From DATAGF01 sp963819845 (lineage in GTDB: Bacteria; Actinomycetota; Thermoleophilia; Miltoncostaeales; Miltoncostaeaceae), in NCBI GenBank assembly GCA_963819845.1, contig CAWFXQ010000013.1, forward strand, positions 372,001-436,000: DNA of 64,000 nt. The letters are read 5' to 3'. Numbering within the stretch: position 1 is the stretch's first letter; every line of letters begins with the position of its first letter. This document shows, piece after piece, positions 34,543 to 43,760 of the stretch. The notes beneath the pieces are model-generated. The model saw only the letters and a program-made list of their open reading frames with translations. It had not been told where the DNA came from and did not search any database. A program made the translations under genes and the position numbers.

Positions 34543-35088
34543 TTGACTGCGGCCGTGGAGCCCCACCTCCCCGTCGTGCGCGGCCCGCGGCTGGTGCTGC
34601 GTCCGGTCGCCTCCGGGGACGTGCCGCGGCTGGCGGAGATCCTGAGGGAGCCCGAGGTCGCCCGGTGGTGGGGGGACTACACCGAGGCGCGCGCCCGGGC
34701 CGAGGTCACGACCGAGCGCGGCTGGGCGATCGAGGTGGACGGCGCGGTGGCGGGATGGCTGAGCGTCTCGGAGGAGGACGACCCCGACTACCGGCACGCC
34801 GGGTTCGACATCTTCCTGTCCTCTGACCACCACGGCCGCGGCCTCGGCCGCGAGGCGCTCGGGCTCGCGGTGCGGCACCTCGCGGGACGCGGGCACCACC
34901 GCTTCACCATCGACCCGGCGGTCGCCAACGAGCGGGCGGTGCGGTCCTACGCGGCCGTCGGCTTCCGCCCGGTGGGCGTGATGCGCCGGTACGAGCGCGG
35001 CGCCGACGGCGAGTGGCACGACAACCTGCTCATGGACCTGCTGGCGGAGGAGCTGACGGGCGCACCCGGTCGACCAGCACGGCGGTGA
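34543..35088 (+). CDS. GNAT acetyltransferase, AAC(6')-like
   Basis: 181 residues. The region GPRLVLRPVASGDVPRLAEILREPEVARWWGDY is the N-terminal part typical of aminoglycoside 6'-N-acetyltransferase-like and RimJ-like proteins; the acetyl-CoA loop is SDHHGRGLGREAL, and FTIDPAVANERAVRSYAAVGFRPVGVMRRYER is the C-terminal GNAT signature. The start is either TTG 34543 or GTG 34555; neither has a strong site. Its 3' end overlaps the convergent ClC gene by 59 bases. Real substrate unknown; drug modification is possible but not implied by sequence alone. Confidence 0.83.
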   Translation: MTAAVEPHLPVVRGPRLVLRPVASGDVPRLAEILREPEVARWWGDYTEARARAEVTTERGWAIEVDGAVAGWLSVSEEDDPDYRHAGFDIFLSSDHHGRGLGREALGLAVRHLAGRGHHRFTIDPAVANERAVRSYAAVGFRPVGVMRRYERGADGEWHDNLLMDLLAEELTGAPGRPARR

Positions 35089-36337
35089 GGTAGGCGACGA
35101 CGACCCCGACGACGATCACGGGCGAGGCGCCGGCGCCGGCGGAGAGCGTGAGGATGACGGCCAGCAGCACCGCCGTCAGGGGCAGCCGCAGCGTCGCCGC
35201 GACGGCCGCCCCGATGCCGACGGCCACCGCGGGCGTCAGGTCGAGGCCCGGCAGGTGCGACGCGAGGACCCCCGCCGCTCCGCCCAGGAGCATCGCCGGG
35301 AAGATGGGGCCGCCGCGGAACGCGGCGAGCGAGATGGAGTAGGCCGCCCCCTTGAAGGCGATCAGGGCGAGCAGCGCGCCGATCGACCACCCGCCGGCGT
35401 CCTCGACGAGGCCCGGCAGGCTCTCCTGGCCCGAGAAGAGCACCTCGTCCACGTCCCGGCCGGTCGACTCCACGAAGGCGATCGCCAGGCCGGCCACGGC
35501 CAGGCCGGCCGCCACGGTCAGCGGGAGGGGGCGGGAGGCCACGATCGGGTGCAGGCGCCGGGCGGCCGCGAAGATGACAACCGCGCCGACCGCCACGGCG
35601 GCCGCGAGGGGGAACGTCCACAGGAAGTCGCCGATGCTCGGCCGGGGGAAGTCGGGGAGCTTCAGCGGGTCGATCGAGTAGGCGCTGGTGCTGAGGCCCG
35701 ACCACGATCCCAGGCCGGTGTAGACGAGCGAGCCGACGCCGGCGGCCAGGAGCCCCGGCAGCAGCAGGAGCGGGGCCCGCGCGCGGCCGAGCCCGGCGAT
35801 CTCGAGGATCAGCACCGCGGCGATCACGGGCGACCCGAAGAGCAGCGAGATCGCGGCGAAGCTGCCGACGGCCCCGACGATGGCCGTGGTCTCCGGCGGC
35901 GCGTCGCGCCGCAGGGACCCGACGATCAGGAGCGCGAGCCCTCCGCCGAGCGCGATGAGGGGCGCCTCCGGCCCCAGCACGGCGCCGAGGCCCAGGCTGG
36001 CCAGCGCCGCCAGGGCGATCCCCGGCAGCTCAACCGGGGCGGGCGAGCCGGGGTTGAGCCCGTGGGCCGGCACGTGCCCCCCGATGCCCGGCAGCCGGGT
36101 GATCGCGGCGGCCGTGAGGGCTCCCGCGACCGCCAGCACGGGCAGCGGCCACCACGCGGGCGCTCCGTCGAAGCCGAGGTCCTCGGGCAGATCGTCGAAG
36201 ACCCAGTCCTGAACCCCGTGGACCGCCACCAGGTAGCCCCAGCCGGCGAGCGAGACGACCGCCCCGAGGACGGCGGAGAGCGCGAGCATGCCGAGGAAGG
36301 CGCGGCTGCGCAGCACCGCCCCCGGGTCGGCGGTCAC
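35030..36337 (-). CDS. ClC-family chloride channel/antiporter
   Basis: Membrane protein of 435 residues with ~11 hydrophobic segments. The selectivity motif GAVLGPEAPLIALGGG (G-x-G-P-E-x-P type) is at about residues 118-133, and the later FRGGPIFPAMLLGGAAG segment is also conserved. The usual gating Glu is present in GPEAP. It overlaps rex by four bases (GTGA), an unusual partner, and its C-terminus overlaps the convergent acetyltransferase. It may act as a Cl-/H+ exchanger for pH or volume control; ion specificity is not determinable here. Confidence 0.88.
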   Translation of the reverse strand: MTADPGAVLRSRAFLGMLALSAVLGAVVSLAGWGYLVAVHGVQDWVFDDLPEDLGFDGAPAWWPLPVLAVAGALTAAAITRLPGIGGHVPAHGLNPGSPAPVELPGIALAALASLGLGAVLGPEAPLIALGGGLALLIVGSLRRDAPPETTAIVGAVGSFAAISLLFGSPVIAAVLILEIAGLGRARAPLLLLPGLLAAGVGSLVYTGLGSWSGLSTSAYSIDPLKLPDFPRPSIGDFLWTFPLAAAVAVGAVVIFAAARRLHPIVASRPLPLTVAAGLAVAGLAIAFVESTGRDVDEVLFSGQESLPGLVEDAGGWSIGALLALIAFKGAAYSISLAAFRGGPIFPAMLLGGAAGVLASHLPGLDLTPAVAVGIGAAVAATLRLPLTAVLLAVILTLSAGAGASPVIVVGVVVAYLTAVLVDRVRPSAPPPAGP

Positions 36338-36957
36338 GTCAGGTAGAAGTACAGCGCGTAGAGCAGCTCGACGGCCGGGCTGGAGGTGTGGACGGTCACG
36401 TCCGAGGGCACCGTCAGCAGGGCGTCCGAGTAGTTGAAGATGATCTTCACGCCCGCGGCGACGAGGTCGTCGGCGACCGACTGGGCGGCGTCGCCCGGCA
36501 CGGCCAGCACGCCCACCATGACCCCGTCGTCTGCGACGACGGCCGTCAGCTCGTCGTAGTGGCGCACCTGCAGGTCGCCCAGGCGCATGCCGACGCGGCT
36601 CGGGTCGACGTCGAAGATCGCCGAGATGCGGAAACCGTGATCGGCGAACACGCCGGAGGTGGCGATGGCCTGCCCCAGGTTGCCCGCCCCGAACAGGGCG
36701 ATGTTGTGCTGGCCCGACGTGCGCAGGATCTTCCGGATCTGCTCGATCAGCGCGTCGATGTCGTAGCCCACCCCGCGCTTGCCGAACTTGCCGAAGCCCG
36801 ACAGGTCGCGGCGGATCTGGGTCGGGTTGACGTTCGTGTACTCGGAGATGGCCTGCGAGGAGATGCTGCTCTTGCCCATCTTCTTGGCCTGGGTCAGCAC
36901 CTGGAGGTACCGGGACAAGCGCGCGGCCACGCCCAGGGTGAGACGGTCAGTGGCCAT
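36334..36957 (-). CDS. rex: Redox-sensing transcriptional repressor Rex
   Basis: 207 residues: an N-terminal winged helix (LSRYLQVLTQAKKMGKSSISSQAISEYTNVNPTQIRRDLSGFGKFGKRGVGYDI, the strongly conserved Rex DNA-reading region) and a C-terminal Rossmann domain with ALFGAGNLGQAI binding NAD(H) and a C-terminal domain-swapped helix (AVELLYALYFYLT). Rex releases DNA when NADH is high and controls fermentation and respiration genes. It is first in a two-gene unit with the ClC gene. A candidate Rex site lies 26 bases upstream, implying autorepression and redox control of the channel. Confidence 0.94.
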   Translation of the reverse strand: MATDRLTLGVAARLSRYLQVLTQAKKMGKSSISSQAISEYTNVNPTQIRRDLSGFGKFGKRGVGYDIDALIEQIRKILRTSGQHNIALFGAGNLGQAIATSGVFADHGFRISAIFDVDPSRVGMRLGDLQVRHYDELTAVVADDGVMVGVLAVPGDAAQSVADDLVAAGVKIIFNYSDALLTVPSDVTVHTSSPAVELLYALYFYLT

Positions 36958-36982
36958 CGCGCGTGCGCTCCTCGCCGGGACT

Positions 36983-37000
36983 TTGTGACATCTTGCATCA
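36983..37000. promoter_or_regulatory. Candidate Rex operator upstream of rex
   Basis: TTGTGACATCTTGCATCA against the Rex consensus TTGTGAAnnnnTTCACAA: the left half is perfect for six bases, the right half partly degenerate. It lies in an AT-rich patch 26 bases upstream of the rex start. Confidence 0.45.
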
Positions 37001-37069
37001 AGTTACGGCCGCGGCGCGGGCGTCGCAAGTGCCATCAGGAACGAAGTTTGCGCAAGCCTCTCGGGGAAG

Positions 37070-38486
37070 CTACGCCGCGAGCGCGAGGAGGCGCCGGCGG
37101 TCCAGCTTGCCGGAGGCGTGCCGCGGGAGCGCGTCGGTCACCACGACCCGCGCCGGCGCGAGCGACGGGGCGAGCCGGCGCGCCACGTGCCGGCGCAGCT
37201 CCCGCGCGAGGCCCGGCGCGGCCGCCGCCGGCGACGGGGACGACGAAGGCCGCCGGGCGCACCAGGCCGCTGTCCAGGGTGGCGCCCACGACCGCCGCCT
37301 CGGCGACCCGCGGGTGCTCCGCGAGGGCGCTCTCGATCTCGGCGGGGCTCACGAGGAGGCCCCCCACCTTGAAGAGATCGTCGGCGCGCCCGAGGTGGTG
37401 CAGCGCGCCCCCCCGCCGCGCGACGACGTCCTCCGTCCTCAGCCACTCCCCCGCGCGAAGCCCGCGGGTGAGGTCGTCGCGACCCCAGTAGCCCGCCGCC
37501 GCCGCCGGGGTGCGCACCCACAGGAGCCCCGGCTCGCCCACGGCGACCGGCCCGCCCGCCGGGTCGGCGACCCCGACCTCGACCCCGGGGGTGACCCGGT
37601 CGAAGCCGGGCCCACCTACGGTGGACGCCATGACGATGTCGCCGCACTCGGACGACCCGAGCCCGTCGATGAGGCGCGGGCCGCCCGCCGAGGCAAGGCG
37701 CGCGGCCGCGCCCGGCGGCAGGCGGTCGCCCGAGGCGACGGCCGCGCGAACCGTCGCCAGCCGCGCCCGCTCGCCGGGGTGGCGGGCCAGCACCGCGGCG
37801 ATCTGCAGCCAGAGGGCCGGCACGGCCGCGAGGGCCGTGACGCGGTGGGCCCCCGCCACCGCCAGCGCCCGGCGGGCCGACGGGGGCGCGGGCGACAGGA
37901 CGGCCGCCGCGCCGGCGGCGAGCGGGCGCACGAGGCCGATGAAGAGGCCGAGCGCGCTCGCCGTCCGCGCGGCGGCGTGGCACCGGTCGCCCGGGCCCAC
38001 CCCGGCGACGTCGCGCAGGAAGCTCGACTCGCGCCCGGCGAGCGGGCCGTGCGCGTGGGCGACGCCCTTGGACCGGCCGGTGGTGCCCGACGTGTAGACG
38101 AGGCAGGCGAGGTCCGACGGGGAGACGTCGGCCAAACGCTCCTCGGGGCCGTCCAGCCCGCCGTCCCGCACGACGACGGCCGGCGCGCAGTCGGCGAGGA
38201 CCGCGCGGATCCGCTCGGGGGGCGCCCGCGGGTCGAGCGGCACGGCGATGGCACCCAGCCGCATGGCGCCGAGGATCGCCTGCGCCGCCCGGCGGCCGTC
38301 GGGCAGGAGCACCGCCACGCGGTCGCCGCGGCCGGCCCCGCGCCGGCGCAGCGCGCCCGCCGCCCGGGCCGACGCCCGCGCCAGCTCGTCGAACGTCCAG
38401 GCGCCGGCGTCGTCCAGGACGGCCGGCGCCGCGCCCCGGCCCAGGCGGCGATGCCGCTCCACGAGGGCGTTGACGACGTTGTCCAC
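37070..38486 (-). CDS. AMP-forming acyl/aryl-CoA ligase (single-base frameshift)
   Basis: ANL-superfamily enzyme, about 471 residues after correction. The P-loop is VYTSGTTGRSKGVAHAHG, the aryl/acyl-binding GLGSSECGD is mid-protein, LRTEDVVARRGGALHHLGRADDLFKVGG holds the hinge Asp-x-x motif, and the C-terminal catalytic Lys is in HASGKLDRRRLL. That last motif is only read after removing one base at about 37210-37214 (minus GCCGGGCCTCGCG versus GCCGGGCTCGCG), which extends the frame to the TAG at 37070. Pocket residues suggest a short or aromatic acid (benzoate-like), but this is weak. The corrected length is 3n+1. Single gene. Confidence 0.85.
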
Positions 38487-38563
38487 GGCCCGATGCTCCC
38501 CGCGCCGGGCCGGCGCGGGACAGCCCCCCAAGGGGTTGACCGCTCACACCCGGCGGGCAGGAT

Positions 38564-41086
38564 TCAGTCGAGCGTGAAGGGGCTGCTCTCGCGCCGCAGG
38601 ACGGCGCCGTCCGGGCCGGTGGCCGTCACGCGGACCCGGTAGGTCCCCGGCGCGACGTCGACGCCCGACGCCAGCCGGCGCGCGACGAGGAAGCGGTAGG
38701 TGCCCGCGGGCCAGGCCCACGGCTGCTTGGTCCCGGCCACGGGCAGCGCCTCCCCCCCGTCGGCCGGCAGCAGCTCCAGGCGCACTCCGTGGAGGCGGGC
38801 GCTGCGCACGCGTCCGTCCTCGCGCCGGAGCGTCCCGACGCGCAGGAGCACCTCGGCCAGGCCCGAGTCGGCCCGGATGCGGGGGTCGCCGAGGGCGTCG
38901 GGCGGCGTGGAGGCCGGCCGCGCCGGCAGCACGACCGCGCGCGCGACCTCCTCGCCCCCATCGGCCCGCCGGACGATCAGGCGTCCGCTCGCGGCGCCCG
39001 CCGGCAGCTCCAGGCGCAGCTCCGTCCGTCCGCCGGCGCCGAGGCGGGCCCGGCCGCCGGCCAGGGGGGCCTCTCCGGCCCCGGTCCGGAGCGACACCTC
39101 GTAGCGCCCGGCGCGGCCGCTGAGGTCGGCGAGCACGATGCGCGCCTGCGCGCCGCGCCCGCCGGGCCGGGATGCGACGATCGGCGGCTCGACGCGGACC
39201 TGCGGGACGGCGGCGGGCTGCGCCGCGCCCGCGCCCTGCCGCTGGACCGCCAGGCCCGCGACCGGGACCGCCGACTGGACGAGCGCGGCGTGGACCGCCC
39301 GGGGGCCGAGGCCGGGACGCTCGATCCGCAGCCGCAGGGCGCGCGCGGCGACCTCGGCCGCCGCGGCGCTGGTGCCCGTGAGCGACGCCTGCCGCGGCGC
39401 CCCGTCGGGGCCGCGCCCCGGCCACGCGGCCTCCCGCGCGACGGCGGGCGCCACCAGGTCGGGCTTCTGGCGGCCGTCGGCGGTGGGCCCCCAGGACGAG
39501 AACGACGCGAGCGCCCGGGGCGCCTCGGCGACGGGCGCGGGGCGCACGGCCACCGTCAGCCCGGGCTGGTCGCCGGCCAGGCCGGCGAGCGCCTGGCCCT
39601 GGCGCGAGCCGATGCCCACCACCGGCAGGGCCAGGCCGCCATCGCCCGGGACCGCCGGGAAGCTCGCCGGCCCGGCGATGTCCCACACGACGAGGGCCGC
39701 CGCGCCGGCCGCCGAGGCCTGGGCGGCCTTCTCGGCGATCGTCCCGCCCCCGCGGGCCACGACCGCCAGCGCCCCCCCGACCAGGCTGCGCCCGTCGGGC
39801 CCCAGGTAGTCCTCCGGCGTGTCGCCGGACGCGAGGCCCTCGGGCGCGCGCAGCAGCACGACCGGCCGCGCCGACCCGTCGGGCTCCGGGCCCATCAGCG
39901 GCAGGGGGCCCAGCCGGGCCGACGCCGGGCCGAGCACGGCCTCGAGGTCGGCCGTGCGGGGCGCCGACGGCGCGCTGAGCCCGCCGACGGCGATCGCGGT
40001 GGGAGCGGCCGCCGGGCCGCCCACGGAGCCCGGGCGCGCGTAGGTGGGGCCGTCGTTGCCGGCGGGGACCACCACCGTCGCCCCGACGCGGTCGGCCGCG
40101 GCCAGCGCCATGGCCACGGGGTCAACCCCGCCCCCGTCGAGGCCGCCGGCGAGGCCCATCAGGATGACCTCCGCGCCGTCGGCGGGGTCGCCGTCGCCGT
40201 CGGGGTCGGCCGCGCGGTCGAGCGCGGCGAGCACGCGGTCGGTCCGCGCGAGCGGCCGCAGCCGGCCGCCGGCCGGCTCGCGGGCGACCACGCGGTAGGC
40301 CAGCAGCCGCGGGGCGCGCTCGGGCGGCAGCCCGGCGAGCGCCGCCGAGCGCAGCACCAGGCCGGCCATCTGGGTCCCATGGCCCTCTCCGGCCGCGTCG
40401 GCGGGGTCGTAGGTGGGGTCGTCGTCGCCGCCGACGACGTCGTAGCCGCCGATCACGGGGTAGGTCGGCCCGATGCCGCCGCCGAGCCAGGGGTGCGACG
40501 GGTCGATGCCCGAGTCGATCAGCGCGATGTGGGCCGGGTCTCCCCCGGCGGCGGGGCGGGCCGGCGCGCCCCCGGCCGGCGCGGGCCCCGGCGCCGGACC
40601 CGCCACCTGGGCCGGGGCGAGGAACGCGACCGGGACCACCGCCGTCACCTGCGGCAGGGCGGCGAGCGACTCCAGGCGGCCGGAGGGCAGGCGCACCCCG
40701 ACCGCGTTCACCAGCACCCGCGACCGGAAGGTGACGGTCGCGCCCAGGCTGGCCAGCACCGGGGCGAGCGCGTCCTGGCCGGCCGTCACCGCCTGGGCCG
40801 CCGCGGCCCGCTCGGCCGGCGCGGCGGCGGCCGCGGGGGGGCCGGAGAGCAGCAGGATGACCGACTCGGTGTCCCCGGGCGCCGGGAGCTGGGGGGCGCG
40901 GTGGGCCTCGAGCACGTCGCGCCACCCCGCGGCGGCGTCGAGCGCCGCGGTCCGGACGCCGGCCGCGTCCGCCGCGGGCGTCGCCGGCCCGGACCCGCCC
41001 TGGCCCGCGAGCGTCGCGGGGACGGCCACGATGGCCGCAGCCAGGCCCAGCGCGAGGGGCGGACGGCGCAGGCGGGGCCGGCTCAC
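38564..41086 (-). CDS. Secreted subtilisin-like serine protease (S8) with PA domain
   Basis: 840 residues. A signal peptide (RPRLRRPPLALGLAAAIVAVPATLAG) is followed by an I9-like propeptide region, then the catalytic domain with Asp in ALIDSGIDPSHP, His in GEGHGTQMAGLVL and Ser in SLTGTSAAAAEVA. An inserted protease-associated domain occupies roughly residues 425-510 (ALAVVARGGGTIAEKAAQASAAGAAALVVWD). The C-terminal ~230 residues are beta-rich domains ending in SSPFTLD. The Ser motif is GTSA rather than GTSM. Start GTG 41086 overlaps tsaD by GTGA. Although linked to tRNA-modification genes, its role is extracellular proteolysis. Confidence 0.87.
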   Translation of the reverse strand: MSRPRLRRPPLALGLAAAIVAVPATLAGQGGSGPATPAADAAGVRTAALDAAAGWRDVLEAHRAPQLPAPGDTESVILLLSGPPAAAAAPAERAAAAQAVTAGQDALAPVLASLGATVTFRSRVLVNAVGVRLPSGRLESLAALPQVTAVVPVAFLAPAQVAGPAPGPAPAGGAPARPAAGGDPAHIALIDSGIDPSHPWLGGGIGPTYPVIGGYDVVGGDDDPTYDPADAAGEGHGTQMAGLVLRSAALAGLPPERAPRLLAYRVVAREPAGGRLRPLARTDRVLAALDRAADPDGDGDPADGAEVILMGLAGGLDGGGVDPVAMALAAADRVGATVVVPAGNDGPTYARPGSVGGPAAAPTAIAVGGLSAPSAPRTADLEAVLGPASARLGPLPLMGPEPDGSARPVVLLRAPEGLASGDTPEDYLGPDGRSLVGGALAVVARGGGTIAEKAAQASAAGAAALVVWDIAGPASFPAVPGDGGLALPVVGIGSRQGQALAGLAGDQPGLTVAVRPAPVAEAPRALASFSSWGPTADGRQKPDLVAPAVAREAAWPGRGPDGAPRQASLTGTSAAAAEVAARALRLRIERPGLGPRAVHAALVQSAVPVAGLAVQRQGAGAAQPAAVPQVRVEPPIVASRPGGRGAQARIVLADLSGRAGRYEVSLRTGAGEAPLAGGRARLGAGGRTELRLELPAGAASGRLIVRRADGGEEVARAVVLPARPASTPPDALGDPRIRADSGLAEVLLRVGTLRREDGRVRSARLHGVRLELLPADGGEALPVAGTKQPWAWPAGTYRFLVARRLASGVDVAPGTYRVRVTATGPDGAVLRRESSPFTLD

Positions 41087-42102
41087 GCGGCGATCCCCCC
41101 GGGAGGCGCCGTCGCCACCGCGTCGAGCCCGAGGTACTCCGGCCAGGGCACCCGCTCGCTGAACCGGGCCGCCGCCCCGATCATCGCCGCGTTGTCCGTG
41201 CACAGGGAGCGGTCGGGGACGGCCACGCGCAGCCCGGCCCGCCCCGCGCGCTCGGCGACGAGCTCGCGCAGGCGCCCGTTCGCCGCCACACCGCCGCCCA
41301 GCGCCACGGCCGGGACGCCCTCGGCGGAGGCCGCGGCCACCAGGCGGTCGGCCAGCGGGCGCACCACCGCCTCCTGGTACGACGCGGCGAGGTCGGCGCG
41401 CGCGCCGTCGGACAGCGGCCCGGCGTCGCGGACGGCGTAGAGCAGGGCCGTCTTCACCCCGGCGAACGAGAAGTCGCGCGACGCGCGGCCCTCGAGGCCG
41501 ACCGGGAACCGATGGGCCGCCCGGTCGCCGTCGCGGGCCAGGCGCTCCAGCGCGGGCCCGCCCGGGTACCCCAGCCCCAGCAGGCGGGCGCCCTTGTCGA
41601 TGGCCTCGCCGGCCGCGTCGTCGATCGTCTGGCCGAGCGGTCGCGGCCGGGCGTAGTCGGTCACCAGGTCGAGGCGGGTGTGGCCGCCGGACGCGATCAG
41701 GCTGACGAACGGCGGGTCCAGGGCCACCGGCTCGAGCCAGACCGCGGCGATGTGGCCGTGGAGGTGGTCGACCATGACGAGCGGCTTGCCGGCGGCGTAG
41801 GCGAGGGCCTTGGCGGTCGAGACGCCCACGAGCAGCGCGCCGATCAGCCCCGGCCGTTGGGTGACCGCCACCGCGGCCACGTCGTCCAGGCCCAGTCCGG
41901 CGTCGTCGAGGGCCCGGTCGACGACCGCGTTGACGGTGCCCAGGTGATGGCGGGCGGCCACCTCGGGCACCACGCCGCCGTAGGGCGCGTGCAGGTCGGC
42001 CTGCGAGGCGACGACGCTCGACATGATCCGGCGCCCGTCGACCACGGCGGCCGCCGTCTCGTCGCAGGACGTCTCGATCGCGAGGATCGGCCCGCCCGTC
42101 AC
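41083..42102 (-). CDS. tsaD: tRNA N6-threonylcarbamoyladenosine transferase TsaD
   Basis: 339 residues. Transfers threonylcarbamoyl to A37 of ANN-decoding tRNAs together with TsaB and TsaE. ILAIETSCDETAAAVVDG at the N-terminus, the metal-binding His pair in HLHGHIAAVW, SLIASGGHTRL, and ALGGGVAANGRLRE and the CTDNAAMIG late motif are all present. It is the last of tsaE-tsaB-rimI-tsaD and overlaps both neighbours by GTGA. No break or odd feature. Confidence 0.95.
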   Translation of the reverse strand: MTGGPILAIETSCDETAAAVVDGRRIMSSVVASQADLHAPYGGVVPEVAARHHLGTVNAVVDRALDDAGLGLDDVAAVAVTQRPGLIGALLVGVSTAKALAYAAGKPLVMVDHLHGHIAAVWLEPVALDPPFVSLIASGGHTRLDLVTDYARPRPLGQTIDDAAGEAIDKGARLLGLGYPGGPALERLARDGDRAAHRFPVGLEGRASRDFSFAGVKTALLYAVRDAGPLSDGARADLAASYQEAVVRPLADRLVAAASAEGVPAVALGGGVAANGRLRELVAERAGRAGLRVAVPDRSLCTDNAAMIGAAARFSERVPWPEYLGLDAVATAPPGGIAA

Positions 42103-42596
42103 GCCTCCACCGCCTCGGGTCCGCCGCCGCGCCACATGATCAACGCGTCCTCGCCGTTGTCGGAGTAGTAGCCGGGGCGGATGCCGTGCTCCAGGAAGCC
42201 CTTGCGCCGGTAGAGCCGGATCGCCGGGTCGTTCGAGACGCGCACCTCCAGCGTGAAGCCCAGGTGGGCCTTCTTGGAGGCCCGCGAGAAGAGCTCGTCG
42301 AGCATCCGGCCCCCCAGGCCCTGGCCGCGCTGCGGCTCGCGCACGCAGAGGTTGAGGATGTGCCAGACCTCGGCGTAGCGCGACACCATGACGTAGGCGA
42401 GCACGTCGCCGCCCTGGTCGGCGACCAGGTCGAGGGTGCCGGGCCGGCCCAGCTCGGAGAGGAACATGGCCCGCGTCCACGGCGTCGGCGAGGTGGCGCT
42501 CTCGATCGAGACGACCTGGGGCACGTCGCGCGGGCGCATGTCGCGGACCTTGATCGCCGGCGGCGCAGGGGGCCGCTTGCCGCGGGCCATCCTCAC
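42099..42596 (-). CDS. rimI: Ribosomal-protein-alanine acetyltransferase RimI
   Basis: 165 residues, GNAT fold. The core VRDMRPRDVPQVVSIESATSPTPWTRAMFLSEL is the RimI N-terminus, the acetyl-CoA loop is REPQRGQGLGGRMLDEL, and LEVRVSNDPAIRLYRRKGFLEHGIRPGYY is the typical end. It acetylates the N-terminus of ribosomal protein S18, and in many bacteria sits between tsaB and tsaD, as here. GTG 42596 overlaps the tsaB stop as GTGA; ATG 42590 two codons later is an alternative. Confidence 0.92.
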   Translation of the reverse strand: MRMARGKRPPAPPAIKVRDMRPRDVPQVVSIESATSPTPWTRAMFLSELGRPGTLDLVADQGGDVLAYVMVSRYAEVWHILNLCVREPQRGQGLGGRMLDELFSRASKKAHLGFTLEVRVSNDPAIRLYRRKGFLEHGIRPGYYSDNGEDALIMWRGGGPEAVEA

Positions 42597-43303
42597 GCGC
42601 CCTCGCCGGCCGCGACGGCGGCCGCCGCCCGCCGGTTGACCTCGGCGTCGGGCAGACGGGCGTAGACGGGGCGCGCCGGCAGACCGGCGCCGGCGGCGAC
42701 CCGGCGGGCCAGGGCCGCCGCGCGGATGCGGTGGGCCGTCGCGCCGGGCGGCAGGCGCCGCAGCCGCGGCGCGGCGAGGTCGTCGCCGCCCGCGTCGAGC
42801 CCCTCGCCGCCCAGCCAGACCTCCCCGCCCAGGCCGGACAGGATCTCCGCCAGATCGGCCGGCGCCAGCGCCGAGGGCGGCACGAGCTCCTCCAGGCCGC
42901 CATCCGGGCCGGTGCGGTAGGCCGCCGCGAACAGCTCGCGCCGGCGGGCGTCGAGCACCGGCGCCACCACTGCGCCGGGCGGCGCCGCCTCCCCGATCCC
43001 CAGGGCCAGGGCCTCGAGCGAGGAGGCGCCGGTCACCGGGACCCCCAGCGCCTGCCCGAGGCCGAGCGCGGTCGCGATGCCGATGCGCAGGCCGGTGAAG
43101 CCGCCCGGGCCCACGCCGACGACGACTCCGTCGATGTCGCCCGCGCTCCGTCCCGCCGCCGCCAGCAGGCCGTGGACGGCCTCCAGCACGCGGCGCCCGG
43201 AGCCCGGCTCCGGTCCCAGCCACAGCTCAGCGGTCGGCCGGTCATCCCGGACGAGGGCGAGGCTCGGGCTCGCGGTGGCGGTGTCGAGCGTTAAGGTCGG
43301 CAA
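42593..43303 (-). CDS. tsaB: TsaB, t6A synthesis scaffold protein
   Basis: 236 residues, an ASKHA-fold paralogue of TsaD that lacks catalytic residues. The N-terminal TLTLDTATASPSLALV and the VGVGPGGFTGLRIGIATALGLGQALGVPV block are diagnostic. It starts at TTG 43303; the first ~20 residues are read over the last codons of tsaE in a different frame, an overlap of 62 bases. The conserved LDTAT of TsaB falls inside that overlap, so the start cannot be later. It forms the TsaBDE complex with its neighbours. Confidence 0.92.
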   Translation of the reverse strand: MPTLTLDTATASPSLALVRDDRPTAELWLGPEPGSGRRVLEAVHGLLAAAGRSAGDIDGVVVGVGPGGFTGLRIGIATALGLGQALGVPVTGASSLEALALGIGEAAPPGAVVAPVLDARRRELFAAAYRTGPDGGLEELVPPSALAPADLAEILSGLGGEVWLGGEGLDAGGDDLAAPRLRRLPPGATAHRIRAAALARRVAAGAGLPARPVYARLPDAEVNRRAAAAVAAGEGA

Positions 43304-43760
43304 TGAGGCGGACCAGCTCGGAGCGTGTCTCGGGCTCTCGCGCGTCGAAGAGTACCAGCCTCCGGTCGCCGCCCAGATGCCGCAGCTCCAGCTCCAGACG
43401 GGCCTCAGGGAGCGCCGGCAGCAGGACGTCCGGCCACTCCACCAGGCCGATCGCGCCCTCGAGGGCGGCCCGCACGAGCTCGGCGTCCTCCTCGTCGGGC
43501 GCCCCGAGGCGATAGGCGTCGAGGTGCGCGATCGGCACGTCGCCCTCGTAGCGCTGCGCGACCGTGAACGTGGGGCTCGTCACGGGCCCCTCCACCCCCC
43601 GGGCCCGCGCGACGGCGCGCGCAAGGGTGGTCTTCCCCGCCCCGAGCTCGCCCCGGAGCAGCACGACGTCCCCCGGCGCCAGGAGCCGCGCCAGCAGGTC
43701 GCCGAGGGCGGCGGTGTCGTCCGGGCCACCGCTCTCCCAGGTGATCCCTGCGCCGCTCAG
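43242..43760 (-). CDS. tsaE: tRNA threonylcarbamoyladenosine biosynthesis ATPase TsaE
   Basis: About 172 residues. P-loop ATPase with Walker A LLRGELGAGKTTLARA, the conserved VTSPTFTVAQRYEG block and AHLDAYRLG. ATPase activity resets the TsaBD complex. The frame has no ATG or GTG before ITWESGG; a CTG at 43760 overlaps the upstream glycosylase stop as CTGA and gives a sensible N-terminus. Its C-terminal ~20 residues (RHRHREPEPRPRPG) extend over the start of tsaB. Confidence 0.9.
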   Translation of the reverse strand: MSGAGITWESGGPDDTAALGDLLARLLAPGDVVLLRGELGAGKTTLARAVARARGVEGPVTSPTFTVAQRYEGDVPIAHLDAYRLGAPDEEDAELVRAALEGAIGLVEWPDVLLPALPEARLELELRHLGGDRRLVLFDAREPETRSELVRLIADLNARHRHREPEPRPRPG

